Assembly: GCA_015680685.1 (NCBI GenBank)
Contig: MNCI01010116.1
Span: 583,758-647,757 of the forward strand
Source: Gnetum montanum
Taxonomy: Eukaryota > Streptophyta > Gnetopsida > Gnetales > Gnetaceae
DNA: 64,000 nucleotides
Direction of reading: 5' to 3'
Shown here: piece by piece, positions 10,658 through 21,926 of the stretch
Layout of the letters: each line of letters starts with the position of its first letter
Numbering within the stretch: position 1 is the stretch's first letter
Translations under genes and position numbers: made by a program
The notes under the pieces: model-generated
Told to the model about the DNA's origin: nothing
Database searches by the model: none
The model's input: the letters and a program-made list of their open reading frames with translations, nothing else

Positions 10658-12415
10658 ATGCCTCTCCTACAAGATTACAATAATGCCACACTTAGTGAGG
10701 AAGTTCATTGGAGAACCAACAAACTATATGACGATGAATATTGGAGTATATAACCTGAAGTGGGGGTTTCTTATAAACATGAATGAAAAAAATGTCATTC
10801 CAACACATGAAAGCATAACTTACCTGATGACGATGAACACCTACTGGCCACTACAAGCTTAACACAAATACAAGAGGCCATTCGAATCTCACGTAGGCAT
10901 CGTAAAGAGAGCCGTCTACCCAGGCTCGATTTAAACAACTTTCCTAAATTTTCAGGAGGCTATGACTTAGATTTGCATCAACATTTACAAGCCTTCTATG
11001 ATGCCTACACATGGAACAACATTGATAATGGTTGGCAAAAACTTAAGCTCTTTCCTATGACACTCGTTGACCAAGCAAAAGTATGGTATCGATTGTTAAA
11101 ACCAAATTCAATANGGGCTACGTAATGAAACAAGAGAGACCTTAGGAATGTATGCCCAAGGTCAACTAGACAACCTATGAACCCACCAAATCCAAGAGCT
11201 TATTAAAAAAGTAGCAAAAGAAGAAGGAGAATTGGCTAGATAGGAGACCAAAATCTCAACTTAACAAAGGTCCATGATCATAAAAAGGAGAAATCAAAAA
11301 ATCTCAAGGTGGAAACATCATCTTTGCCAACACAACAAACATTAGAAGAAGTTGAGGCAAAGATCAATAAGATGTTGGAATGGACGTATCAAAAGTGTGG
11401 AGAATTCATCAACATTATTGGAGATAGAGTTTTGACAACCCAAGAAGTGGGACAAAACATTAGACAATTGGAAAGAAGGGATAAGAAAAATAAGAGCTCA
11501 ATTGTCAATCATACATATGAATGCAACATATGCTTGTACAATCACCCCAAGGACTAATGTCCAATATTGTTACATTTACAAGAGCATTGGGGAAATACGC
11601 TACATCTAGAGTTCGTACATAGATACTGTGTTCGATCATAATGGAAACAATCCCAGTCGTGGGGGAGACCACCACTAGACTGGAGACACCCTTCATATCA
11701 TCCAAACCCAAACACTTATCTTGTTCAACATCCTATTTCTCCAACTGGGCCAATGCACTTTATCTCATCACAGTACCATTCTTCTCAATACTATCAACCC
11801 ATGCCTCCAACACAACCACCACCTTGTGCACCTTATACTCCTCCTAACTTTCAATATTCTCATCCTTTTCCTCCTTCCATAGTGCCACCAACTATTCCTA
11901 AGGTTCCTGCACCACAGCAACAACCCACGAACGTTACTTGTGCTAATACTACCAACAGTAGTGAGAAACCTCTTCAACATCAAAAGCACCCCTTCTTTAA
12001 ACATGGTCGTAAGAAGGGAAAACACAATTCTAAGGCCACTACATCTTCCAACCTAGCACAAGTCCCATAATGTGGTGCATCCTTATCTTTGAATCCAATG
12101 TCTCATGTTACTTCATCAGGGCCACCACCTAATACTCCAACAACCACACGGGCCAATGAACACAACCATGGGAGGCATCAACCCAATACTTACATGCCAT
12201 CTGAAGGTCCTAAACATCATAGTGGGTCAACTCGTTATCCGGGAACTACATCGTATAAATTACCCCACTATGCTCATTATAATCAAGTGTGTGAACCCAG
12301 ATGGGGTAAGTATGGCCAAGTCCCAATACTTCCAACATGCAAGGATCCTCATCCTTCATTTATTAATCCTTGCCATACTCAACCGCTTAGTTATGGGGGA
12401 TACCTCCCATTCTAA
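10658..12415 (+). pseudogene. gag of E3
   Basis: The frame opens with ATGCCTCTCCTACAAGAT (MPLLQD) and stays in one frame to the TAA at 12413. The segment FPKFSGGYDLDLHQHL is absent as such but recognisable here as LNNFPKFSGGYDLDLHQHLQ, then KLKLFPMTLVDQAKVWYRLL, the pattern of the plant retrotransposon gag domain (PF03732 type). Downstream are a helical LEEVEAKINKMLEWTYQKCG stretch, the shared CNICLYNHPKD motif and a proline-rich C-terminus. In-frame stops occur near 10748 and 10784. An N at 11114 joins two parts that in E4 are about 220 bases further apart, so the middle of the domain is missing from the assembly. Confidence 0.78.
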
Positions 12416-13796
12416 TAACAAGCAGGATTGATAAATATTTTTTAGTTTTCTTTAATTTTTCAAATTTTTGTTTTCCAATTTTTCATTTTTCAACTTTTTG
12501 TTTTATCTTTTTATTTTTTTGTGTTTTTGTCTTTTTACGTTTTTTTTATAAGTAATCTCATCTATGAATAAAACACTCATGTGGATCATTGGTTGAGGTG
12601 TGTTTTATTTTATTAAGTCATGAGTGATCAATTATTTGGAACAGTGAGCCCATTACACCCACTCATCCACTCTACCAATAAGAGGTTTTGTTCGAGGGTA
12701 TAGTGATATTCTTGACATTCTTAAAAATTAAAATTAATTTTGTGTTCATTGTACCTAGAATGAAAAAGGATGGACCAAGAGGGAGTGATTAGGGTGTGAC
12801 ATCAAGGGGACTTGCGAATTCTCTTTGGTGAGGTCTGTGGAAGTTATCATGCAACGTGGTTGTACTAAGATCCTTGTAGATCTAACAAAAATGGGAGTAA
12901 GAGTAATCAAACAGGCACTCAAAAATCAAATGCTATCCTAGGGGGTCCCACCAGAAAGACATGCACCCATGCCTAATGGTTGGTGGCTTCTCTAGATTCA
13001 GTAAAGTGAAAAAGAAAAAAAAAGAAAGAAAATAAAAAACAAAGTGCCATAAAACAAAAATCACTCCTCTCTTGAATAAAATGCCAAGTGATCGTACACC
13101 TCATTGTTTTGGTACTCTCATAGTCATTTATCATGGGATGAAGCAATGGGATGTCATTGATTAGAAGGATGGACTTGGTCCTGATCTTGGAACGATGGGT
13201 TAATGACACCTTAATCATGCTTTACACGCAGGATTCACTGTGCCCTGGGTCAATTACCTCATGTCCCAATCTCTACGATCTCTTTCTATAGTTCACCTCA
13301 TCTCACTGTTTGTCTAATTGTAGCTTGTGTCCCATGTAGCATAGAATTTTCATCTCATTCCGGTGATATTTACATGTTTGTGTTTTGTGGAGTTAGTGTG
13401 GATTACACTTAACCCTTCTAGTGCCTACAGACACTTTAAGTGTGGTTACACAAGGGCATTATAGGTTGAAACTTGCTTTGGGGAGGATCCACTTGTGTAA
13501 TCTTTTGTAATCTTCACATAGGACATAGCTCACACACACAATTTCTTACCCTCAACTTAATTTTCAAATGATTCTTTTTCCCTACTATTATCCCTCTCAA
13601 TTTCAACGTTTCAATGTACCATTACATACCCTTTTCCTTAACCACCCAAGTTTTTATTGATAAAATCCACACTGTCATCATTAATGGTGCCTCTCAAATT
13701 AATGAAATTGCCCTAGACCCCTTGATCATCGTCAATGTCCTCAATTTCCAATGTTAATTTCAAGAAAAATCTTTAAAAAATTCAATATTTTTGTGG
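12416..13796 (+). other. gag-ORFX spacer of E3
   Basis: A noncoding stretch with long T-rich tracts (12430-12560). It is closely matched in E4 (21927-23280) and partly in E5 (from 43500). Apart from the stem-loop block at 13446-13500 and the promoter-like module that follows, no gene is seen; open frames here are not conserved in E4. Confidence 0.6.
13446..13500 (+). promoter_or_regulatory. Conserved stem-loop block with TTTGGGGAGGATCCACTT
   Basis: A perfect 9-bp inverted repeat (TTACACAAG at 13446-13454, CTTGTGTAA at 13492-13500) encloses GGCATTATAGGTTGAAAC and the TTTGGGGAGGATCC core. E4 has the same stem and core at 22939-22993, and E5 has the core at 44478-44499. Conservation in a noncoding spacer suggests an RNA or DNA signal of unknown role. 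Confidence 0.5.
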
Positions 13797-13910
13797 TGGT
13801 ACCTCATCTCACTAGGGATGAGATACCACGTACACAATATTGCATCCCACATGATATCGCGTACGCGATGTATCGTACACGATATCGTGTTCCCGCCACG
13901 TATAAATAGG
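13797..13910 (+). promoter_or_regulatory. Internal promoter-like module of E3 (GATATCGC palindromes + TATA box)
   Basis: ATGATATCGCGTACGCGAT, TATCGTAC and ACGATATCGT are packed into about 13850-13887 and followed by TATAAATAGG at 13901, 480 bases before the ORFX start. The arrangement copies the palindrome-then-TATA layout of the LTRs, but sequence after the TATA box is unrelated to the LTR, so it is not an inserted solo LTR. A hairpin with arms TGGTACCTCATC and GATGAGATACCA (about 13797-13828) precedes it. E4 has the same module at 23283-23366. Confidence 0.6.
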
Positions 13911-14381
13911 TACCCCCCGATAACACTTAACATCATTTTTTCATTCACACGGGGGGAGTTTTTGAAATTTTTTCTCTACGACTTGCAACTGAGCGACCCT
14001 TGCTTTTCTATTCATATCTTGCTCGCTAGTGCTCTGATTTTTACTCCGTTTGAACTTGCTTGAACCTAGAGTGTTCAGTTTAGTCATGGGGGAGGGACAC
14101 TTGCCGAAAAGTGTCTAAATTTTCTGAAATTTATCATCGCCCAAATGACATCAATTAGGGTAATTAACTCTAACACTTAGAATAATTGTGCCTAAAAATC
14201 ATGTAACCCTTAGGTATACTGAGAGACTAAAATGGAAACCACCTAAGTCACAGGACCCATTATTACAAACTTTCAGGCACTATCACATGTGATAATATAA
14301 GATCATTAATAAAGACAAGTAGTAAGATATAACTTGACTTTAAAAACACCCTTACTAACGCTTGACCCATTTGATTGCAAA

Positions 14382-17154
14382 ATGGCCTTGAAACATGCAC
14401 AACAGGAGGGTCCTGCTCAAGGTGGAAAGAAATGATCTTAGAGAGGTGGAAGACAAGGTCCTGTCGAACAAAATGTAGAACTAAAGGAGCAATCATTTAG
14501 CATTCATCAAGACAAACCTCCTACTAGATGGTTCGGGCAGGCAAAAGGAGGAGTTACTATAGTGCCTGAACTGGGACAACAACTCACGTTGCCCCAAGAA
14601 TGTGTTCAGGCCATCCATGAGAAGTCCACATTCACTGTAGTGATTGTGGAGCTGAACTTTGAATCATTCATAGAGTTCGCTCCTAAGGCTATTAGGGATC
14701 ACCTCAAGGGGTCTCCCTTATGGCCTATCCTCTCTGAAAGCTGTGCCTAGTACCTAGGAGAGATGTACCAATTTTGGCATAATAGGGAGCAAGGCACCAC
14801 TATTAATATTTGTGGTGTAACAATTGATTTCTCTATGCAAGCCATTTCAGAAGTGTTAAACCTTCTAAATACAGGGCCCCAGGTTGCTCGGTTATCCACC
14901 CGTTTAGACCCTGATGTGCGAAAGGATTGGTTGGAGAAGGCTTATGGTAGAGATAAAGCATTTGGTGAATTGACAATAGAAGAGAGGGTTTACTTCAAAA
15001 TTGGAACATATCACCTCTTCCCCACAAAGGGCTTAAAAAGGATACCGATGTATGTGGCTAGAGGATGTGCAGTGTTGATGGGAAAGGTTAACGCTAACCT
15101 ACCCTATTTGTATTTGATGGAGATCCTGAGGTGGTTCAAAGAACGAAAGATAGGGAAGATGGCGTTGCCTTTTCCTTGTCTCATCAGAAAGCTTTGTTGA
15201 TGTGCTGGTATTTGGGAATACACCAATGATGTCCTTTGAAAAGCCCAAAATGCTTTGTACGCTGAATTGCTAAAGGCGCCAACTCCAAGAAAAAGCACTG
15301 GAGAAGAGCTAGGGCCAGAATAAGAAGAGAAACAGATGACTGGACCACTTGCAACTCAACTTGTAGGACCTAGACAACCTCCAGCCACGGGTCCTAGCCA
15401 ACAACAAGAAGCAGGGCCTAGCACAGGCCAGGATCAGCTACCACCGCTGCAAGACTATAGACCGTCGATGAGCCATCTTAGGATCATCATTGAGACGGTT
15501 AGTTGGGGAAGTCGTGATGATGCAAACCTCTTCTGCATCATCGATGATGCTAGGTAGCCTACGATTTCATTAGATCACACAAGGGGGGAAGTATCCATTC
15601 AAACAAGAGGGGAAAGTAGATGGTCACAACAAATCTCAGGAAACACAGCATCTTTCCAAGTGCAGTTAGAGACTGGTGAAGGGGCCATCGTGGTGGTCAT
15701 GCAACACCATAATGCCGCAGGAGCTACAAAAGTGGTCATAGATCACATTAAAGAATCCTTCAATGTACCTATTGTGTCACCGGTAGATCTCTCAGTAGCA
15801 CGGGATGCTAAAAATTTTGCCAGAACCTCAATGACTCCTGCGGAACATGAGGATGCACTTGATCGATTGCTCCAAACAGGGCAAGTAATGATGTCCCTAT
15901 TTGACATCCCTTAGGATGTCACAACAATTCAATTAGATCTCATTTCCACAAAGGGGAAGCTGGTCTTAATAGAAGGAAGGGCCAAGCATGTTGAAGCTAA
16001 AGTGTAGAAACTACAAGCGTAGCTCGTGGCCTTACAAGCAGCACAACAGGACCCTCTACAATTTGTTCCTGTAGACCAGTTAGATAAATTTAGAACCGAG
16101 CAGCTAACAAAGTTAATCACAAAGAATAAAAGGATGGTACAAGAAAAGGAGAAGGCTGTATGCAATGCCTTCGTAGCACAAGCGCAAACTCATGCGCATT
16201 TCAAGGCACTCAAGACCTTAGAAGAAGAAAACAAGCAGCTGGTTGCAGACAACCTCTAATTGACCACTGTAGAAAAGCAAAAGAACGTTCTCGATGAAAA
16301 ATTCCATCAATTACGAGAAAAATTTATCCGGGTCAATTGTGACGTAAGCCGTTTAGCCAAAGAAAATCGAACCTTCTCAATGGAGGAGATACACGCTATT
16401 CGTCAAAAGTCAGCAATTGAGATAAGAGCATGGTAGAATGAGGCTAAATGACATGAGAAGCTGAAGGAGCATTTTCACGATCAGGTGGGGATGTATAAAA
16501 AAGTCCTTGCAAAGGAGATCCATATGGCCAAGGCCCAAATCAACACTATTAGTGCTCAACACATTGATTGGCAGGCCATATTGGACACCTATGCCTTCGC
16601 CCACCAAGCGGAAGTTAAGAATCAGGACCTACAAATTCAGGACTTGATGGAGCACATGGAGCTGGCACATCTCAGATATGCCAACCTTTCCATGTTATTA
16701 GCAGGGTGCCCAAGGTCAGAGCTTGAGCAGCAGGTAGCTTCCACCCACATCAAATATGAAACAGAATTTGCAGAACACAATAAGTTGTTGGAAAAACTGG
16801 ATGTTGCAAATTTTGAACTTGAGGTGGTAAAAGCCATCTACCAGGGATAGAAATATTTTGCAACCGACTTGGCTCGATAGCTAATAGACCTTCACGAATA
16901 CAAGGATAAAGCCAGAGCTTATGAAGAGGAACGATGGGTGTTCGCAGCTTGGTACGTCAAGGCTCACCAAATGTTTCCGCAACTACCCTGTCCGTGGGAA
17001 GTGCCAACTCCATCCAAAATTGGAACACTAGCATGGACAACACAAGATCCTCTGATTGAAGAGGATACTTCAACACCATCAAGCTTCAAAGCCTAGAGCA
17101 CATGACAAAGGGAAAGCGTCAATGGAGGAGCTACCGCCACCAGGAACTACATGA
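14382..17154 (+). pseudogene. ORFX of E3: large coiled-coil protein, many in-frame stops
   Basis: One reading frame runs from ATG at 14382 to about 17060, roughly 900 codons, with about 16 stop codons and only one late frame change. The N-terminal third includes LNFESFIEFAPKAIRDHLKG, WPILSE, YQFWHNREQGTTINICGVTI, ERVYFKIGTYHLFP and NANLPYLYLMEILRWF. This resembles the putative plant transposon protein domain (PF20167-like, by pattern, not searched). The C-terminal two thirds is strongly helical and heptad-rich (LEEENKQLVADNL, SELEQQVASTHIKYETEF), ending in QLPCPWEVP. The natural stop, as in E4, would be at 17152-17154. It lacks any enzyme motif. A possible intron precedes it (GTATAC at 14213, acceptor-like TTGCA before the ATG). 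Confidence 0.65.
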
Positions 17155-17319
17155 GTTTCAAATTTTTGTAGTTGTAGCACTTTACTATGTTGTGTCTTTC
17201 TTCTATTTTCTTCCCATACTACAGCATCATTTCATTATTTTTCCATCTGATAATCCCATACCTATCCACTGTGTAATCACTGTAACTCAAGGATGAGTTT
17301 TTATTAAGTTGTGAGGGTA

Positions 17320-17942
17320 TGATGGGATGTGATATCACATGGGCCACGATATCGTGTATGTGATATCGCATCTTCCCCTGCGATATCGTGTACGCGATAT
17401 CGCAATCCACCACAATGTCTATACATAAGAAGCGACTCTCCCTTTTTTCATAACATAGTAGATTATAGCTAAACTCTAGCAGTTTGATCCCTCTAAAGAT
17501 AGATTATTTTCCCATGTCTGCCCACAATGTGGTGAATGTAATTGTATGACATCCTTTATTCGAGTGTTACGTACTTGGACACGCACATGACCAAAAATAA
17601 AGATCAAGATTACTTCATCATTGCAACATTCACTTTGTTTATTTATTTATTTAATTATTATTTACTGCTTTCCTAATTAGTCTCTCTCATCCTTATCTCA
17701 TGTTAAAATGCAGAATGAGTACGACTTGATTACGAGCATTTAAGTGTGACTACTTGGTAATCAAGTAGCATACCTAGGATCTGCGTTTGGTAATCCCAGT
17801 GGTAGTCATACACAAAGTCCAAGATGTGTACAGATAATCAAGGAATGACTGCTCATCGTAGTTAGGCTAGATTAGATTTTCTTACCCTTTCTCCTAGACT
17901 AGTTAATTACTACTTTCCATTGCCTTCAGGAGTAGCATTAGA
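17320..17942 (+). repeat. 3' LTR of E3, truncated at an assembly N
   Basis: It follows the purine-rich GTGAGGGTA and starts TGATGGGATG. GATATC palindromes fill 17329-17402 and the TATA box is TATACATA. The match to the 5' LTR stops at GAGTAGCATTAGA, where an N at 17943 breaks the sequence; the last 150-200 bases are missing or misplaced. Confidence 0.88.
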
Positions 17943-17943
17943 N

Positions 17944-18089
17944 TGATGAGTGGAAAGGTACCCCTACACTCAACCATACAAATACGAGCATTCTCACGTG
18001 CGATCCGATCGAACTCCGCAGATGGACTAGTTGTGGCACCTAGATTGTTAACCTTAGGTCACAGTTCACTATCTTCCCACCTAGACTAG
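17944..18089 (-). other. Inverted LTR end between two single Ns (likely assembly error)
   Basis: This 146-base piece starts TGATGAGTGG and runs to CTAGACTAG. Its reverse complement is the last part of an LTR, ending CCACTCATCA. It lies exactly where the 3' LTR of E3 should finish but in the opposite direction, with one N on each side. A misoriented gap-fill contig explains this better than a true rearrangement. Confidence 0.75.
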
Positions 18090-18090
18090 N

Positions 18091-18789
18091 GTAATTGATA
18101 GTGAGTAAAGAAAATTCAAAGTACATCACATGCTTGATACAAAGTTACATAAAAAATATGAATGAAAAATATTTTCTGATTTTATGATTGTCTACTTAGG
18201 TATACAACCTTATAATTAATACTTTGAAAAAATATGTGAATAAAATTAATTATTAGTAGGGCGAAAGCTCCTAATCCTAACAACATTTACATTGCTTTTT
18301 AACATATATGCTTGAAGTAAAAATAGAAAAAGGGTTGGAGATAGAGAGTTATGACTTAATACCAAGATTTTTATCAAACTAAGAAAATAGTCAATGTGGC
18401 TTTTAGAACATTTTCATCTCATCACTTGTTATTAATCTTACAGCAAGAATCTTTACCATCAGCTATAACCTTCTTATTGACACTAGTTCTAATGTTTGAG
18501 TTAATAGTATTCTTGTCAAAAAGGGAAAAAAATGTCTTATGACCTATTTATCTAGGCTACTTAATACTTTCTCTACTACTAGTAGAAATATAGATAAGAG
18601 CTTCTATTTTCTTTGGATTCCTTATTACCACTTAATCATTCTTAAATGGATATTCACTTAATTCTTCGTATATTTAACTTCATATTGGTTTTCTCTATCT
18701 TTAACTTCAATACATTTTTTCTTTTCTTAAGAATATTTTTTCTTGAGTATAAAAAAAGAAGCATTAAAAAAATTTCCTTCATGGTGATA
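18091..18789. other. AT-rich spacer, no feature recognised
   Basis: About 700 bases without a convincing gene; the open frames at 18646-18876 are low-complexity. It does not match the other repeats in the window by eye. Confidence 0.5.
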
Positions 18790-18974
18790 AAAGTTACAAG
18801 AATTAGGAAGATTATAATATGTAATTGGCTAAATATAAGACTTCTTTCTACATGTAATATCAATTCTAATTTATGATCAAGAAGATTAATTTCAACAAAA
18901 AAGAAAAAAACCTATGAAAACTAAAAATCTATAGAAATAAACACCATATGCTTAACAAGACTGAGAAGACTAAT
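18790..18974 (+). repeat. Dispersed repeat copy A, left part
   Basis: TTACAAGAATTAG, GATTATAATATGTAATTGG and CATATGCTTAACAAGACTGAGAAGACTAAT match 34511-34700. E4 inserted at the CTAAT at 18970-18974; the repeat resumes after E4 at 27636. Confidence 0.65.
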
Positions 18975-19806
18975 TAATGAGATGTCATTTTGGGCAATCG
19001 TGATATCGCGTACGCAATATCGCATGCCTACACGCGATATCGTGTACACGATATCACAGCCTGTCGCTAGTCCTATAAATAAGAGGTGGCTCTCCCTTAT
19101 TTCACAATTTTAGATTTAGATTGTAGCTAAACTCTATAGTTTTATCCCTCCAGAGATAGATTATTTTCTAGTGTATGCCCGCAGTGTGGTGAATGTAATT
19201 GTATGGCATCCTTTATTCGAGTGTGACGTACTTGGACACACACATGCCCAGAAATAAAGATCAAGATTACTTCAACATTGCAACATTCACTTTGTCATTT
19301 ATTTAATTAATTATTATTTACTGCTTTCCTAGTTAGTCTCTCTCACCCTTATCTCATGTTAGAACGTGGAATGAGTACGACTTGATTACGAGCATTTAAG
19401 TGTGACTACTTGGTAACTGAGTAGCGTACCTAGGATCTGCGCTTGGTAATCCCAATGGTAGCCATGCACGAAGTCCAAGATGTGTACAAATAATCAAGGA
19501 ATGGATGCTCATCGCAGTTAGGCTAGATTAAATTATATTAACCTTTTTCTCTTAGATTAGTTAATATTACTCTCTTTCTATTGCCTTCAAGAGTAGCGTT
19601 AGATTAGGAACCACATCATACACCTCACTCTGGACTAAACCATACGTGACAAATATAATACTAGTCCAGGTGGGAAGACAACGAACTGTGACCTAAGGCT
19701 AACTGTCTAGGTTCCACAACTCATCCATCTGTGGAGTTTGACCAAATCGTGCATGAAAACACTTGTATTCGTATGGTTGAGTGTAGGGGTACCTCGTCAA
19801 TCATCA
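18975..19806 (+). repeat. 5' LTR of E4
   Basis: It starts TAATGAGATGTC, where the 3' copy has TGATGAGACATC, and ends TCATCA. GATATC palindromes are at about 18999-19058 and TATAAATA at 19074-19081. The length is 832 bp against 838 bp for the 3' copy. Confidence 0.92.
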
Positions 19807-19807
19807 T

Positions 19808-19825
19808 TGGTGCCGTTGCCGGGGA
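19808..19825 (+). promoter_or_regulatory. Primer binding site (tRNA-Asp type) of E4
   Basis: TGGTGCCGTTGCCGGGGA, one base after the LTR end, one mismatch from the usual Athila-type site. Confidence 0.9.
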
Positions 19826-19946
19826 TGGTGCTAGTTATCTAGATTAGTTATATCATACAAGGTTGCTATAAAGGAATTAATGATACATCTTTTAGAAAAA
19901 GTAATTATAAAAAGTCACATCTAAATTCACACACAACTTCACAACA

Positions 19947-21926
19947 ATGCCTCTCCTACAAGATTACAATAATGCCACACTTAGTGAGGAAGTTCATTGG
20001 AGAACCAACGAACTATATGATGATGAAGATTAGAGTACACAACCTGAAGTGGGGGTTTCTTATAAACATGAACAAAAACAACATCATTCCAACACACGAA
20101 AGCATAACTTACCCGATGACGATGAACCCCTACTGGCCCCTACAAGCTTAACAAAAATACAAGAGGCCATTCGAATCTCACGTAGGCATTGTAAAGAGAG
20201 CCATCTACCCAAGCTCGATTTAAACAACTTTCCTAAATTTTCAGGAGGTTATGACTTAGATCTGCATCAACATTTATAGGCCTTCTACGATGCCTGCACA
20301 TGGAACAACATTGATAACAGTTAGCAAAAACTTAAGCTCTTTCCTAACACTCGTTGACCAAGCAAAAGTATGGTATATATCGTTAAAACCAAATTCAATA
20401 TGATGCTGGTCAACAATGGTAGAAGTATTTAACAAACAATATCAAACCTACACAAGAGTGTCAGCCTTGAGGAAACAAATCCAAGGGTGGAAACAAGCAC
20501 AACATGAACCCCTGGACATGGCCTTAGAAAGATATTATGCACTATTAAGCAACTGTCCGGGCCATGGATTTTTCGAGGAAAGGCTAATGTACCATATCAT
20601 TGATGGGCTTCATGATGCAACAAGAGAGACCTTAGGAATGTATGCCCAAGGTCAACTATACAAACTACGAACCCATCAAGTCCAAGAGCTTATTAAGCAG
20701 GTAGCAAAAGAAGAAGGAGAAATGGCTAGATGGGAGAGTGTTAAAAAACATCAACGGGACCAAAATCTCAACTTAACCAAGGTCCATGATCATAAAAAGG
20801 AGAAATCAACAAATCTCAAGGTGGAAACATCATCTTTGCAAACACAATAAACATTAGAAGAAGTCAAGGCAAAGATCAATAAGATGTTGGAATGGACGTA
20901 TCAAAAGTATGGAGAATTTATCAACATTATTGGAGATAGAGTTTTGACAACCCAAGAAGCAGGACAAAACATTAGACAATCGGAAAGAAGGGATAAGGAA
21001 AATAAGAGCTCAACTGCCAATCATACATATGAATGCAACATATGCCTATATGATCACCCCAAGGGCCAATTCCCAATATTGTTACATTTACATGAGCATT
21101 GGGGAAATACGTTACATCCAGAGTTCGTACAGAGATATTGTGTTCAATCACAGTGGCAACAACCCCAGTCATGGAGGGGACCACCACTAGACTAGAGACA
21201 CCCTTCATATCATCTGAATCCAAATGCTTATCAAGTTCAATATCATGTTTCTCCAACTGGGCCACCATGCTCTATCGCACCACATTACTATTCTCCATAA
21301 TACTATCAACCCATGCCTCCAACACAACCACCACCTTGTGCACCTTATGCTCCTCCTAACTTTCAACATTCTCATCCTTTCCCTCCTTCCACATCACCAC
21401 CAACTATTCCTAAGGTGTTTGCACCACCGCAACAACCCACAAACGCTACTTATGCTACTAATACCAACAGCAGTGAGAGGCCTTCTCAACATCCAAAGCA
21501 CCCCTTCTTTAAACATAACCGTAAGAAGGGACAACACAATTTCGAGGCCATTACATCATCCAACTCAGCACAAGCCCCACACTGTGGTGTACCCTCATCT
21601 TCGAATCCCATGCCTCATGTTACTTCATCAGGGCCACCAATTAACACTCCAACAACCATACGGCCCAATGAAATAACAATGGGAGGCATCATCCCGATCC
21701 TTGCATACCATCTAATGGTCCCAAATATCATAGTGGGTCAACTCGTTATCTGGGAACTACATCGTATAAATTGCCCCACTATGCTCATTATAATCAAGTG
21801 TGTGAACCCCAACGGGGTAAGTATGATCGGGCCCTAATACTTCCACCATGCAAGGATCCTTATCTTTCATTTATTAATCCTTTCCATCCTCAACCATTTA
21901 GTTATGGGGGATACCCCCCATTCTAA
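19947..21926 (+). pseudogene. gag of E4, frameshifted
   Basis: ATG at 19947 (MPLLQD) leads to FPKFSGGYDLDLHQHL at about 20240. A small deletion near 20345 (CCTAACACTCG, against CCTATGACACTCG in E3) shifts the frame, and the rest runs from 20416. Visible parts are VEVFNKQYQTYTRVSALRKQ, LLSNCPGHGFFEERLMYHII, the KMLEWTYQKYGEFIN helix, CNICLYDHPKGQFP and a proline-rich tail. This is a near-complete Athila-like gag domain (PF03732 type) followed by the same HPKG motif as E1 and E5. Stops at about 20031, 20277 and 20850 also break it. Confidence 0.8.

Larger units (their letters stand above)
9725..17942 (+). mobile_element. E3: non-autonomous gag + ORFX LTR retrotransposon without pol
   Basis: The layout is 5' LTR (9725-10518), PBS, gag (10658-12415), T-rich spacer with a conserved stem-loop, internal promoter-like module (13797-13910), ORFX (14382-17154), PPT (17311-17319) and 3' LTR from 17320. 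No protease, RT, RNase H or integrase motif occurs in the 6.8 kb internal region. A single N at 11114 marks a missing piece of gag compared with E4. The 3' LTR stops at an N at 17943, followed by a misoriented LTR piece. E3 must have relied on enzymes from another element; this follows from the missing pol. Confidence 0.85.

Noticed and set aside
12105-12431. 108-codon plus-strand frame next to the gag C-terminus of E3
   Set aside because: It is a shifted shadow of the proline-rich gag tail; only the frame at 12089-12415 continues the gag frame from 10658.
13797-13910. A solo LTR nested inside E3, explaining the internal palindromes and TATA box
   Set aside because: Only the palindrome-TATA module is shared. 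Sequence on both sides does not match LTR sequence, no TG...CA ends or target duplication are present, and E4 has the module at the same place.
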